A stretch of DNA of 64,000 bases from Melampsora larici-populina 98AG31 (GCF_000204055.1 NW_006768867.1:1-64000), one strand, 5' to 3'; positions 1 to 12,882 are shown, counted from the stretch's first letter. Program-made: numbers and translations. The notes: generated by a model from the sequence alone, not told the origin.

Positions 1-776
1 ACGATGTTGGTTTAGAATGGGTAATGGCATGATACATGCTCACATTGTGTACTTGCTTTCATGTAATTACAGATCCATGCTTTGAGGTATTGATGATTTG
101 GTGATGCTGTTGTATATAATATAAAAAACAACTGCTTTTCTATTCTTTGTGGGTGGCCATTCCGTGATACAGTGAGGACTTCTTTGTCGTGAGGGGAAGT
201 GGTAATGAGGCGTTTCTGATTTACTGAGACACAGATCGACAGCCAAATTGCAGACGGGTCTGCACAGGACTGATTCGGATGTAGTATGTACATAGGAATC
301 AACACACTGCGATAGCGCAGATGGATCTGTGTCTGTGCAGCAAGACGTCGGCGAAACAACACAGACGCATCTGTGTCAAAACTGTATATTTGCAGACGGG
401 TCTGCACAGGACTTATGTTTGTATGGTGGGTGTGCAGACGGATCTGAGATAGGGCTTATGTATCGGGTATCCTTGACTCGGAGTCCTGCTGTGTTGTACC
501 GATGCAGATGTGTCTGGGTATGCATCCTTTTACACTGCTCAAATTTGAAGTAAACGTTAACACTTGAAAAAAAACGGATTTTGACTCGGAATTGTATATT
601 TGGGGTCGTTTTGGTGTGTTATTGACAATTCCCAACTTATATGCTGGTTAGAAGTGTCTGATGGTGTGATCTGGCGCGTCTGGGGGCGTCTGGGGGGGGT
701 GTTTTGGGATCTAAGCCGTAGAGACAGTACGTCTGTATGGTCGATTAAGTACCCAGGAATCTGTGGCACACAGGTG
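1..776. mobile_element. Probable end of a KDZ-like DNA transposon, cut by the left window edge
   Basis: Between about 230 and 760 the sequence is studded with near-palindromes of the form CAGACGGATCTG / CAGACGGGTCTG / CAGATGGATCTG, the same kind of motif that fills both ends of the complete KDZ element at 41264-51964. The cluster stops shortly before GGCACACAGGTG at 765-776, whose last eight bases equal the terminus of that complete element (GGTGACACAGGTG). I infer that 776 is the right-hand end of a related element whose body lies left of the window. No transposase is visible here, and the small open frames in the stretch resemble nothing known. The target duplication cannot be tested because the other end is missing. 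Confidence 0.4.
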
Positions 777-2483
777 ACTTTGCTGCTCATCCTCTCAGAT
801 TGTATTTCTCTCGTGACACCTGTAGATTATGTGACACTTCCCTCCTAGCATATTCCACTTGGTTAACACCCTGTGCCAACTTCGACGGGCGATCAAATAA
901 GAGACTCGTCATATAAGTGTAAATCTTTTTATACCATTTGCTTGGCAATGACAAGGGCATGATGAAACAGAGCCAGAGATCAGGTTTGCTTGAAAGTATG
1001 CATCACTCTCAACTTCCGTATAAACCTGATGAAGCTCATCCCGTAGAGTTAGAACTGCTCCACAAAGGTCTCCGTGCTCTACTTCGGATCAGCATAATTT
1101 TTTAGACGAGGTGAATTGGGGATTGGTGGAACCGCCTAATCTTTTGACCATCATATCCATCCAACCCTTTCAAGATATAAAAAGTTGAATCGTCCTGGGA
1201 AAAGAACCACTTGATATCACAAGGAACGCCAGATCCCCCCTTGATGCGAGGGGGGTCAGAGTCTCGCACACCAGCAGCAACGCATAGAGCTGTGACTAAC
1301 ACAGAAATGTGGGTCCTTGCCATTTGTTTTATTGCATTGTTTAAATTCCTGGTCTTTGCAGTACCAAAATGAGTTGTTTTTCATATTTGTTAAAATTCAT
1401 GTTGTGGTAATCAATTTATAGGGAAAATCAAGAAAAACTAAAAAATTATATCATTATTAGAAGATTTGAGGTTTTTAGGGCAAAAGTCATGTTTTTCATA
1501 TTTTTTACTATTTTATTGCACTGTGATTATAAAACAAGCTTATGAAATCATCATTTATTTAAATTGAAGTTATTCAATTTGAATCATTAGATGATTATCA
1601 GAAAGAAATAAGAAACGAAGTACAATCATTAAAAAGTCAAAAATGCAGGTATATTGGATGGAAAACTACTTTTAGGATACTAATAAGGGATTTGAAGGTT
1701 CAGGAAGGCTTTACTATGAAAGAGGAGGATCACATTAGTCATCAAACACTTTAATCTTGGGGATTAATAAGGGAGGAGTGAAGTTATTCAAGGAAAAGGA
1801 AAATTCAAGGATGGTAAACAAGGGTACCACAGGATTTAATCATATGTAATGATGTCATTGAGGTATTTAAGGGTGCCAAGAGTTTTTAGAGTGATTTTTA
1901 TGGTTATTCTTATGAATGGATTGATCAAGGATGATCTTATGACATGGAGGAAATCAATATCAGATGTGAAAAGGGGTGAAAATGGTCAAAAATTAGGGGG
2001 TGTCAAGTTCAATTTTTTTACGGTAAAAGCCGTAAAAAACTTTCCCGTTGTAGCACAAATTTACGCAAAATTTACAAGAACAGGAAAGTTTTATCTATCC
2101 CGTTCGCATAAACATAAACAGATAAGTTTACAACATAGCTTTGAAGACTTAAATTTGACCGTTTCACTCTTGGAAAGAGGTGTGCTTGATAGTGAAGCAA
2201 GGACAACCTTGCATCCTCTTACCAGCAGTTGTCTCATTAGCCGTGTGGAAGATCGAGGCAAAAAAGTAAAAAAGCCTTGATCGTGGTTTACAAGCGATGA
2301 TAAACACTCGGGAATGTTTTTCTACAGTTAAAACATAAAAACTTTCCCGTCTCATAGTTTTTTTGTCTCATAGTTTCTTTGTTGTAGATAGTCAAACTTG
2401 ACACCCCTTATTGTTGAAATTGAAGGTTTTCAGCTAATTACATATGTTAAGACTTGTCATATCAGGATGAGTGGTAGCAACAC
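777..2483. other. Intergenic, no gene recognised
   Basis: AT-rich sequence without a convincing coding frame. The open frames at 1102-1323 (minus) and 1849-2280 (plus) have no recognisable domain or splice pattern. I see no structured repeat here. Confidence 0.5.
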
Positions 2484-2791
2484 CGAGACAGCTAATCTAC
2501 CCGTAGCTGATAATGTAAGATAGTGTAGCTAAAAACATGCCGCTGAGCTACAGCTACCATGAATCAGCATGAATGAATTCCAGCTACCCTACACAGATTC
2601 CCAGGAAATCTCCAGCTAACAAAATTTTGGCACTGTAGTGTAGTGTAGAGGCACAAAAATCAGCTACAGTAGCTTGTAGTGTAGCGCAACTTGACAAGCC
2701 ACACTATCATAAAGGTCAGATTCTTTTCAACTGCATACAGCTACGCTGCACACAAAATATATGGTAGTGTGTTGTAGCATAGCTGTCTCAG
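2484..2791. repeat. MITE-like element with GTAGCT-rich interior
   Basis: The stretch opens with CGAGACAGCTA and closes with TAGCTGTCTCAG, an inverted pair of about 11 bp. It is filled with GTAGC/GCTAC repeats on both strands (GTAGCTGA, GAGCTACAGCTACC, GTAGCTTGTAGTGTAGC and similar). It has no coding potential. A clean target duplication was not found, so the exact ends are uncertain. Confidence 0.45.
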
Positions 2792-2884
2792 CGTTAGTGG
2801 TAGTTCATTTGTCACAAAATGTTTTATTTTATAATTTAAAAGCTTTCAATCAATAGTAACAGAGGTTTAGTGAAAATTCTATAA

Positions 2885-3315
2885 GAGCATCACCACCGGG
2901 CCGTGCAAATAGGCAAATACAGGCCATTTACACGCCGTGTGGGAAAATATTAGAGCCACTGGACCGTGTAAACAGCCTGTATGGGTTACACTCCGTCCAA
3001 ATTTCGACCAGGAGAGTATAGGACTACACTCCGTCCAAAACTCCGAATAGCACCAATTGGTACGTACCGTCCGACCTCACGATCAGGTCATATAACGATG
3101 AGAAACTACGATGGCAGGCACTGACAACATATCAGTACATCCCTCTTTGACATATTCTCTTGCTACGCTCATTTGGTCAAAAATTTGTTTTGACTGTTGC
3201 GTGTTTGCACAGCAACGATTTTGTCAATCACCGTGTAAATTTCCTATACAGGCTGTGACCTGTCAAACCGTCATTGTACAGAAGGCATATTTGCACGGCA
3301 ATGGTGGTGATGCTC
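2885..3315. mobile_element. Tourist-like MITE (PIF/Harbinger type), 431 bp
   Basis: The inverted ends read GAGCATCACCACC at 2885 and GGTGGTGATGCTC at 3315, extended by the imperfect match GGGCCGTGCAAATA against TATTTGCACGGCAAT. The element is flanked on both sides by TAA, the 3-bp duplication typical of PIF/Harbinger elements, and GAGCATC-type termini are common in that superfamily. The interior is non-coding; the 78-codon frame at 3111-3347 crosses the element boundary and is not a gene. It is presumably non-autonomous. Its ends differ from those of the Harbinger element at 26598-30093, so that element is unlikely to be its direct source. Confidence 0.75.
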
Positions 3316-3318
3316 TAA

Positions 3319-5390
3319 GGAAACAAAAGAAATGGTGTGAATCTTGACTTTTGCACTTACATAATGATACACATGTAGCAGCATTTACATGACAAAAGCT
3401 CATTTTCTCAATCTCTACATCTGAATAACGTATTCATAAAGCATCAGAAGTATTCCATAATTGGGCAATAAATGATCAGCATCAAGAGAGCTATGAAATG
3501 AGCTATAGTAATCCTAAATTGAACAACTTTACAAAAAAGTTGTGATTCTAAAAATAGTTTTCAGTTATTGATATTAGGAAAAAATCCCCTGTATTCATCA
3601 TAAGAAATTCTCATCATCATTTGTAAACATCAATTGATCAATCTCACAACTTAAATCATGTAAAACATTAATAATAATGACATCATAGGATTACATCAGA
3701 GGGATTTTGTTGGTCTTTGACGGTTTTGTTGGTTTTCAAATGTCTCAATCATTGTGTTGGTGTTATATATTATCAAAGGAAGGATTTGGGTGTTGGTTTT
3801 GCCCTTTTTCTTGATCATTTACAACATTATCATTTTTTTTCTCATCATAAACTTATTTTAATAGTCCCTGGTCACTTAAATACACCCTTTGTTACAGCTA
3901 TAAAGAGAGATTTACTGTAGCGTTGTAGTGTTTGTGACACTATGAAGTCTTTGGGAATAATATCAGAAGAATATTGTGACTTTTTCTCTTACTTATCAGG
4001 TTGGAATAACACTATAAGTGTTGAGAGTCAATTAAGACTGCTATTTCATTTGAAACTCATGCTTTTTTGTCCTTTGAAAGTTGATTAAGATACTTTTCTC
4101 TTTTGATCCTTATCAATACTCAATTCAACAGAGACCCCCTTTCTGGTTGTCTTGTTTTAGGAGGGCAGTCTTCAGGCATCTTCTACTAGTCCCTTATTGG
4201 TACATTTTACCCTTCACACTCTGTATAACCCTTGTTGGGTTATAAGTTCTACAACATTTCAAATTTGGTCTACCTTTCCATTTCAGACGCCAATTGCAAT
4301 CAGATTAGCAACCAAGGTTTTTTTCTTGTGGTGCCTCACTTAGTTTCAGTGAGGCACAGGGTCTTTCATTATTATATTGTGAGTGAATAATGAAGGTCTT
4401 TGGACTAGTCAGGAAGCCTTGCATTGCATAGTAAGGACATGGAAAGTTCCAGAAAAGGAACTTTTTATTTCCTTACTTTTGCTAGACACCACAGAGGTGT
4501 GACAATGTTGTTGTCTAACATATAAACTTATGACCTTTTAAAAGTGATTCATGTTGAACTTCCGTCCATTTTTTCTTGTCCGGTTCAACTTTGTGAGCTT
4601 CAATCACAGCAAAGAGCTATGGATTTTGAAACTAATTTGCTGTGAAGGGTTGTTGGTGTGGTATAGCATATATGATATATATATATATATGTACATGGAG
4701 CCCAATTGTAATTCATCCTCCTCAGTCTTAAGCTTTGGCTCTTTGATGCATCAAGTGTAGGTAGTTTCTGAATGAGATCTCATTGGAACAAGAAATGCAG
4801 ACTTTAAGGAATCTAGATTGTCTTTACAATTCTCACTTTGATTTTTTTCAGAATTTTGAAAAAGGCATCAAATGTGATGGGGGCATAGAGCAAGATGAAG
4901 GATTGAAAAGACACACAAACATTTCCAACCCCATCTCAATCCAGAGCTTCATTGCTCACTTCCTTGCCTGTCACCACACCACACCAGCCCTCTCATAACT
5001 TCCTCTTCTTGGCAATCCTATCTCCTTAGGCCAGTTTCTCTTGATCATTTTAACCTTGACTTGTATTGTCTATGTATCTTGATTTCAACTTTGCTACAAT
5101 TCAGTTTTAATTTATCTGATTCCTTTGCTTTAGATGTTTTTACACACATTGAATAGAATTCAACAAAAGTAAATAATACAATACTTTGAGATAAGATAAA
5201 GACTAAAGTCAAGAGATTGAAGTTGAATTATGATGAGATGAAGTTCTATCCAGGATTGCAATAAGGATCAAAAATTCCAATAGACAATCTTTCTTCATTA
5301 TTTTGACTTTTTCTCTGTTTTTCAATGTATTGAAATGTGTAACTTGATGATAGGTAGTGATCTTAAAAAAACTTAAAATTAATATTCTAT
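3319..5390. other. Intergenic, no gene recognised
   Basis: AT-rich sequence. It contains a short hairpin near 4339-4365 (GTGCCTCAC, loop, GTGAGGCAC), an AT dinucleotide run near 4670-4690, and open frames such as 4551-4760 and 4783-4998 that resemble nothing known. No transposon ends were identified. Confidence 0.5.
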
Positions 5391-6390
5391 TACTCTCATT
5401 TCCTTTCTGGATTGCTTGATTGCTTGATCAATTGATTGACGAGGTCACAGCCGAGAAAAACTGTTATAGTAGTTCTTAGAGTGCCTAAAGAGGCTCTAGC
5501 ATAGATATTGTCAATGAGTGTGAGTTGTTCAATGAAGAACACTGAGGGTTCTTTTGGGAGCCATGCCATTGCACCATATTTGGTGGGTGGATAGATTGTG
5601 GTTTTCATGATTATCTTGATGATTTTCAGTGGGATTCCACATCCCATTTTTGACAGGCCTGCAAGGAATCCTGCTCACGGATGTCCTTTTGTAAGCATAT
5701 CAAGTTGTTGTTGCTTGAAGGCGAGTTTCTTGTCTCTTTTGACCCCAAGCCACTTGACAAAAGGGGATGGTTTGATGTGCTTCCTATTGGCATAGTCAAC
5801 TGTGGGGATCACTTCATGTGTTTGTAAGCTGAAAAGGACCCAAAAGCTCTTTTTTATGTCAAAGATGGCACTATGATCCTTCACCCACCGCTGTTGTTGA
5901 AACAAAAGGGTTCACATCTGGGAACCAAGCTATTGAGTGTCAATAGCTGAGGATAGTAACACAACATTGTTGATGAAACCTAACACTGTTGCTGTTGGTA
6001 TATTGTCAGTTATCTCCAGAAGCAATGAATTATAAAGAAGATAGAGTAGAGGAGATAACAGCAAGCCATGGTCAAGTGAACATGATTGGGATTCAAAGCC
6101 ATTAAAGGTGAGGACTGTAGATCTTGAGGTGATAAAATCACATATGATATTAAGTGTCTGTCACCATGTCTGTGTGGTGTTTGCCCCTCAACAAGCGCAC
6201 ACAAGTCACCTTTGTGCCTCAAAGGCCGTCCATGTGCACTCATTTTCAAGAGACTGCCACAAGGTCACGGTGTGTGTATCAATCACTTTCTTTCCTAGGG
6301 TGGCCAGGAGACATGGGTGGTGTATAGACAGCAATGCAGATTTGGAGTCTGCAAACAAAGCACCTACAACCCCAAACTTGTCCATCACTG
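5390..6390 (-). pseudogene. Decayed non-LTR (LINE) retrotransposon, reverse transcriptase remnant
   Basis: Read on the minus strand, several frames together follow a LINE reverse transcriptase. The piece around 6090-5950 resembles the segment after the PQGSPLSP-like box (LLSPLLYLLYN), followed by a position where F-x-DD is expected but FINN is found. The piece 5905-5675 has the thumb-like pattern fd-KS-f, kWLGVkrDkkLaFk. The piece 5647-5396 has YGAMAWLP, then a-a-LGTLRTT, as in LINE C-terminal regions. Frameshifts and stops break it throughout, and the catalytic DD pair is lost. It is a fossil copy with no likely activity. No poly-A tail or target duplication was identified, so element limits are approximate. 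The family (Tad1-like or other) cannot be decided by eye. Confidence 0.55.
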
Positions 6391-6819
6391 CACAGTTGAG
6401 CTCATTAGATCAAAACATCTCAAAATTGGTGATGTTGTATCTCTTGAGGAAATCTTGAGTTTGTTGATCTTCTGGCTTGATTGAACAAAACTCAAGGTAA
6501 TTGTTCAAGGATGGGGTTGTTGCTTGTTTTTTTCCCAAAGAAAAAAGACCATTGCCAAGTTAGGGCACTTGAGAACGTGATGAATCTGCAGATGGTGCAG
6601 CCAACACCTGACCATTCCTTCAAGGGTGGATCAGCCCTCACACAAATTCAAGTCCTCTGGGAGGACTTGTGTCTGTGACTCCTGGAACCTTATTTGCCTA
6701 CGTCAAGGTAATCAAAACAAAGCCAATACATTGAATCTTTAAAACATTATCTGGAGAAACAGATGGACTTACAATATCAATTGATCATAAGTCAATTGTG
6801 GAATGGCCTAGATGCATTG

Positions 6820-7379
6820 ACATGGTAGGGCTTCTTGGGTTGGCCACTCCTATACATTCCCTAGCACCAATTCTTGCTATACATATTCACAAGCTGGGCT
6901 TGTATACCCTCCACAGCTGGATCAACCTCGATGCCCTAGCTCGAGAGATTAGTTAGTATCAAACTTCCAAGTTCAATGTAATGTAAAGAAAAAGACACTT
7001 CTTACATCCATCTTGAGTCCATTCCGTCAAGCAGGATCCAATGCTGCCAGATTGGTATGTACCATAGCTTTATCAAATCTGAGTGCCTTTTTATTGTCAA
7101 ATTTAGATATGAGTCAAAAGCTTATAATGCAGAAAAGTCAAAAGGAAAGAAACAATGACTTGCCTTTGAATTGGTGCGAGCTGTTTTTTCGTGGGTCCTC
7201 CATCAAGACACAGAACCCGATCTCTTTACCTTCCTTGGTTTTCGCCATCTCCTTGAAAGTTGTGAATCAAAAAGGTTTGAAAAAAATGCTCGTCACCTTC
7301 TTTATACGCTTACGTATGACTTTCCTTCTCAACCGAATATAAACTTGATTGATAAAACTATCAATGCTGAATTCTATTG
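6820..7379 (+). CDS. Possible 3' end of an unknown spliced gene
   Basis: A continuous frame ending in TGA at 7377-7379 encodes about 69 residues. Upstream, 6820-6960 holds an open stretch ending near LDALAREI, and between them lie plausible donors (GTTAGT near 6951, GTATGT near 7051). I could not settle one splice pattern that joins all the pieces, and no domain is recognised. It converges on the NUP37-like gene, whose stop lies about 275 bp downstream. It may be a gene remnant instead. Base composition resembles the neighbouring host genes more than the LINE to its left. Confidence 0.3.
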
Positions 7380-7654
7380 ATGCGCATCTTCTTGATAACA
7401 CCTTGACCTTGATCAAGAAAAACTATAGATGATCGATATCTCTGAACAGCGTTTCATTTCATTTCATCTCAAAAAAGTAACTTCAAACACTACCTATTGG
7501 TATTTTCTTATATACTGTCTAATCCTGTTAAAATGCTTCATCCGAACAAATTATAGTGTTACATAACCAACCCATTCCCTACCACAAGAATTCCTCACAA
7601 ACCTATAACTCGACAATACAGCAATGTATTTTTGGTTTGATCGAGTTTTAAATT

Positions 7655-9283
7655 TCATGTCAAACTGAATGTCGAATCTTTCTTACCTACTTGAATCCAC
7701 AACAATTGTCTACCAACAGCTACAGCCAAAACATCATGATTACTGATCATCGGTTGCCATTCAATATCATGAACTCTTGATCGAGATTGAATGATTTCAT
7801 CAGGTAATTGTACGGTTCTAGGTGCTATTGAATAATTTGATCAAGAATCAAACCAGTTTGATGGTCAGATCCAAACCAAACCAACCAAAAAAACAGATTG
7901 ATATCTTAGAATTAGACTTACATTGTGGAAAAGATGTAAAATAAATTTGAATGGCTCCGATTCCAGAAGTGAAAGAGTTGGGAGAAGAACTTGAAAGAGC
8001 AAATAATCTAGAATTGGTTGGGCACCATCTAATCCCCCCAAAATCAAAACAAAAGATCAAGTGGGGTTTTAATTAAATTCTTAAAATCATCTTTGGATTG
8101 AAATCAATTTAAAAATATTCAAGCTTTTCTCTTTTTTTATAAAAGAAATCTCAAAGTAAAGTGAAGGTGAAAAGGGTACTCACTTGAATACATCCGGTAT
8201 CACATCCTGAGAACCAGTTTCACCCGTTGCCATTGGATTTCCAGCTTTAGTAGACCTTAAATCCCAAACAGACCAACGATTACCATTAATAGCACCAAAG
8301 ACATCTACTTCATCTAATTTCCATTCAGCCATACCAAACCTTTGAGAAAACAAATGAGTCGAATTAAGTTTTCGAATCAATGATCTAGGTTCGATTAAAC
8401 TCAAAAGAATCGGTTGATTAGGTTTAGTCCAATCTATGATTTTGATTGTTCCAGTTAAATCATATACCATCAATCTACTTGATGAATTCGGATGAAAACT
8501 GATGGAAATCGGTGTAAAACGTAATGGACCTAATAAAGTAGGAGATGGAATATGATGGGTATCTTCTTCTTCTTCTCCTGTTCCTGAAGGATTGGTTTCT
8601 ATGTTCCATATCAAAATACAATTATCTGATCCTGATGACGCGATTATATTTGAATAACCCGAAACTGAACACCAAGCTATTGATGTTATCCTTCCTGAAT
8701 GACCTGTATAACCTTGACCAAAGACTTTAATTGAAGTCTTTGATTTGGTTTGATGATTCCTAGGGTTTGATTGAGATTTGATTAATCGTAAACTTTGATC
8801 TTCACATGCAATCAACAATCTATATATATGTATACAAATGCCAAAGAAAAATAAATCATTCAAAATTAGAGTCTCGTTTTTATTTGGATTTGGATTTTCA
8901 TTTCAGAGATGGATAGAAAATTACTGACTCATATTTCAAAATTTCAACATTGTCTTCTGTAGTAATAGAAGAACAAGGACCCCAAGCAATATGTTGAATC
9001 CGATTACCAATTCTAAAAACTTCAATGACAGTAGAACTATAATCTTCTTTTACCCTTAAAATTTGTAATGTATTCGTTGTACCTAAATCGATTCATAAAT
9101 ACCAAAAGATATAAAAAATGATTTCGAAAAGGTTAGTTAAATCGAAAAAGAAATAAAGAAATCATAAAGAGAGAGAGAGAGGAACTAACCTACTGCTAAT
9201 AAGTTGTGAATCGTATTTGAAAATTTAATTTTATAAACTTCTTCTATACCAAAGTTTTCTTTACCGATCAAGATATCCGACAT
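7655..9283 (-). CDS. NUP37: Nucleoporin Nup37-like WD40 protein
   Basis: Nup37 is a WD40 propeller subunit of the Y-shaped (Nup107-160) complex of the nuclear pore scaffold. Five exons can be traced on the minus strand with in-phase GT-AG introns. The first starts at ATG 9283 and ends at 9190; the others are about 9090-8930, about 8820-8184, a short exon near 8030-7922, and one ending at the TGA 7657-7655. The product is about 400 residues (the human protein is about 326). Family-like signatures in order are an N-terminal strand block with IAWGP, then IACEDQSLRL, a GH...I-s-IAW...IaSsGSDN-i-IWNIE repeat, SFHPNSSSRLMVYDLTGTIKI, GAINGNRWSVWDLR, a split FKWCPTNSRLFA segment, and a final HDIEWQP...GRQLLWIQV. 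The WD-like WSVWD block and the closing LLWIQV strand match Nup37 better than Sec13 or Seh1. Another short WD40 protein is the main alternative. Confidence 0.75.
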
Positions 9284-10246
9284 TATGATGGATTGACTTG
9301 AATAGCTCAGTAGGCTCAGTAGGATTCCATTGAGGTGAGTTCAAAGCGAAACTCAAGAATCCAAAAATAGCAAGCGAAGGGATGAGATGGTTTTCTAAAC
9401 CCATACCTAAACCAAATCAAAACCCATAAACAAAGCTCACTCCTCCAAAAACGAGTCAAGTTCAAATATGCACACAGACAATCTCTCATCTCATTTCAAA
9501 TGATCTCAATCCAAACCATCGATATATTACTTATAACAGATATTTTTATTTTTCAAAGATTGTAACCCACAAAAGAACAAAAACAATTCATCACTCAATC
9601 TGATACAAGAACTCAAAACGAAATCAAACGAAACACTTCTAGGACGCACAGCTATACAAGATATACAGATCGATAAAGAAGAAAACGAAAAAGAAAAAGA
9701 ATAAGGAAAAGAAAAGATGTAGGAGAATACTTCAAAAGTAACTGAAAAACGAACAGGTTTCAAGATAAAGATCAGATGATAAAAGTGATAAAACAAAAAA
9801 AAGACTAAAAACGAAAAGTCCAAAACAAAACTAAAAGAAAGAGATGTAAAGAAGAAGAAGAAAAAAGAAAAGTAAAAGAAAATTTAATTTTGATCTGTTG
9901 AATGGAAAACAAAAAGTCTTGTTGGTTTTATTGATTTGAAGGATTTGAATTTGATTGAATCTATCATAAATAATATCAAAAAAGTAAAGTAAGTATAAAT
10001 TTAATAAGAAGTGTAAAGAATTGATGATTTTTTTTGGTTGTTTTTTTCTTCTTTTTTTTCTGGATGTTTTGAAGGGAAAAATGAAACTTTGAAAAATAGA
10101 TTGGTCTTTGGGTAGAATGATGATGATCTAAAGATAATTAAATAGCTTTAAAGAATTATATCGTAGATGTTCCTTTAGTTTTACAAACTTGAGAAGTGGT
10201 GAAAAACACACACACACCACACGCACTCGATAAAGAATTTCAAGCA
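9284..10246. other. Intergenic, between two minus-strand genes
   Basis: This is the upstream region of the NUP37-like gene and the 3' side of the serine-rich gene. It is purine-rich (AAAGAAAAG-type runs near 9660-9900) and has no coding signature. The frame at 9527-9823 is low-complexity antisense. Confidence 0.5.
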
Positions 10247-11514
10247 AAGATTCAATCTTCTTGACTATAAGAAAACAGAAGGGATAAATTTTATTAGTAA
10301 AAGATTGTGTCAAAATCAAATCAAGAATGAAAATTGAGATCACTAGTGACTCACGAATCGAAATCAAAAAAAGAACTATTCTCAATCCAATTGATCACTG
10401 AATCATACTTAGATCGATCATCCCTTAAACTTTTCTTTTTTCTTAAACTTACATTCTCATTTGTAAGGGTTTCTTGATGTTGTCGTTGATGTTGTTTTTG
10501 ACTTGAAGTTGAAGTTGATGTCGAATTTGAATGTTGATGTTGATGTTGATTTAAATTAGAATTGAATTTAGGTGATAAAGGTGTGATTGGGATTTCATCT
10601 TGAGCAGTTGCAGTTAAAAAACTTGATTCTTCACTACAAGATTTAAATGATTGAGATCTAGAGAAATTCGAACCCGTCTCGATTTCTGAATCGACTTCAT
10701 TTTCATTCATCAAATCAGTTTGTTCTTTTTCAGTTAAATCCTTTACATCAAATTGATTTGATGATTGTTGAAAGCTTTCAACGTGAATCGGATTAGGTGA
10801 AGCCTTTGCAAATGCAATCGTAGGAATATCTTCTCTAAGATTTCTTTCAGATTGAGTTGATTGAAATGAATTAGGTTGATCTTCATGAGTTTGTGTTGTT
10901 AAAGAAGACGAGATCGAACGTCTTAATTTAGGACCATTGAGAGCAGCAAACCCACCAGTAGATTGACGACGAGCAGAAGGTAAAAGAAGTGAACTGTAAG
11001 GTGAACTAAAAGTAGTAGCTTCTGGAATAGTAAAACATGAACTACTAGCAGAAATTGAAGAACCAGAAGAAATCAAACGACTTGATCCAGCATGATCTTG
11101 TGGAGGTGATCTAATTCTTGAAGTTTGTGATGAGTTTCTTTTTCCTGGTAAAGATGAACTTGTTGAACGATTTAAGTGTTCATGTAATGGAGTATAAGGA
11201 GATTTAAACGTATTGTATTCAAGACTAGTAAAAGATGATCTAGAAGTTGAAGAAGAAGCTATAGATCGAGTATCTGATGAAACCCGCCTTTCACTTTTCC
11301 ACGTAGGTGATAATAATGGAGCTGGTGTGGGTGTGATGGTTGTATGATAGATATATTGTTTTTGTAAGTTTAATGCTTTGGGTTTAGATTGTCTTGAAGA
11401 GACTGAAGGATTTGTCATATCTGATTCTTCATCTGAATCTGGCGTAAAATCAAGAAAAGAACAACTAGCTGGTAATAAAGAACTATCGGTGATTCGAGGT
11501 TGATAATTAGACAT
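10247..11514 (-). CDS. Serine-rich, probably disordered protein of unknown function
   Basis: A 387-codon open frame starts at ATG 11514. The translation is rich in Ser, Thr, Asn and Gln, with poly-Ser patches, repeated SSP/SP sites and a His/Gln run near residues 320-345. It has an Asp/Glu patch near residue 28 (PDSDEESD) and a C-terminal block with basic RKKKSLRDDRSKYDSVINWIE, which looks like a short amphipathic interaction helix. The frame stops soon after FFDFDS. A GTGAGT donor sits exactly there, and a spliced form would add a few residues (ending QED) and stop near 10250. No catalytic domain, membrane segment or signal peptide is visible. The length and uninterrupted frame support a real gene, perhaps a fast-evolving regulatory or scaffold protein. 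Confidence 0.6.
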
Positions 11515-12597
11515 TTTTATAAAATTGTTGCTAAGAGATCAGGTTATCAAGGTAAGTTTGTTGTTGTAACAGATGGATGGATTGTCAAAGGATCAAAGGA
11601 CTTTTAAAAGAAGTAGGAAACAGCGGAGTTTTGTGTTCTTGTTCTTGTTCTTGTTCTTGTTCGAAGTTTATAGTTTCGGAAAAACTTATGGTGAGCTTCA
11701 GTCAGGTTCGATTGTGTTGTACCTAGCTTTTAGTAATTCAGGGAATTTCTTTCAAAGTGGTCAAGTTCAAAACCGTCCCTGGAGCCAGCATGAGCCAGGC
11801 ATTTAAACAATCGTAAAGGTGATTCAACTCATCATACACAACATTGCGCATCAGCAAGTCATGATTTAGACCGAGATGATACATCACTCTAAGCCCTCAT
11901 CATCATATCCTCCGCTATGACTTGAATTAGATGTTCTGTGAATTCCATTCGCTTGGACCAAAAACTAAGGCCAAGGCTTTTCTCATACAGGCACAACTTT
12001 ATTTACCCTCCCCTCCGGTCTCACACCACAACCGGGAGATCAGATGAGTTGAAATGTTGAGATCAAAAATGATCAAGATATAGAAGAGCTAAGAGGTCTG
12101 ATTCAATCCATTGGAAACCTTTCATGATGTCTGATCGGTGACTTTGAATGCGGCAAGGGCTAATGTTGGGCTTAAACTAAGCCTCCTCTCGCGCGGGGCG
12201 GTGGTCAAACGGGTCAAACTTACGCTCAGGTATCGAATTCTTTGAAAGTGTGGACCGAGAAGTAAGACCTAGTAACTAGACGCCTCAAAGCATGTTTCGG
12301 CTTTCATTTAACTTTAATTTTTTCAAAGACAAATACGGAGTTCAAAAAACGAACTGACGATGAATTCTGTTATGTGTATCTTGAATCCTGAAAATGAATA
12401 TTCTCAATTATGTATCAAACAATTAAAAGATCACAAAAATCCTCAAAAATCAAAGGAGAATGTGGACATTGGTGGAGCCTCATCTGAATATGATTGAATT
12501 GCCAACATCAAATGACCTTTTCATATGAAGGCTTTTGCGCCGCTGATAATCAACAAATCAACCAGCAATGAATTGCTAGGTAGGAAACTATATACTT
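11515..12597. other. Intergenic, no gene recognised
   Basis: Upstream region of the serine-rich gene followed by unremarkable sequence. The frame 11573-11806 starts in low-complexity TTCTTG repeats (near 11635-11665) and is unlikely to be coding. Confidence 0.45.
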
Positions 12598-12882
12598 ACC
12601 AAGTAGCACCGTGTAAGTTTTCTGGTAGCACCGTGCACATCAACGTGCACACACCAAAAACAATTCATAGAGGGATGATAGATGCTTTGAAGAGGTCTTT
12701 GCATCCAAAGACCCATTGCCTTTGTCCAGGTGCTCAGAAAGCAAGGTCAACAAAGGGGTGCTGAGATTCTCACTGAAGTTCAACAAAACTACAGAAACCT
12801 TTGTTTGTTTATTTTTTCAAATCCCTTCGTGTGCACATCAACATGCTACCGGGAATTGTACACGGTGTAGGCATCCTGGCAT
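12598..12882. repeat. Imperfect inverted-repeat element (MITE-like)
   Basis: The left arm contains TAGCACCGTGTAAG, then GGTAGCACCGTGCAC and GTGCACATCAACGTGCAC. The right arm contains GTGTGCACATCAACATGCTACCGG and TACACGGTGTAGG in inverted order. The arms match imperfectly over about 40 bp and enclose about 200 bp of non-coding sequence. The family is not recognised and the target duplication is unclear. Confidence 0.4.

Noticed and set aside
5598..6458. Plus-strand frames at 5598-5795 and 6108-6458 as genes
   Set aside because: They are opposite the LINE reverse transcriptase remnant, whose motif order is coherent on the minus strand.
9527..9823. Phe/Ser-rich minus-strand frame upstream of NUP37
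   Set aside because: It arises from a purine-rich tract on the plus strand; no splice or domain evidence.
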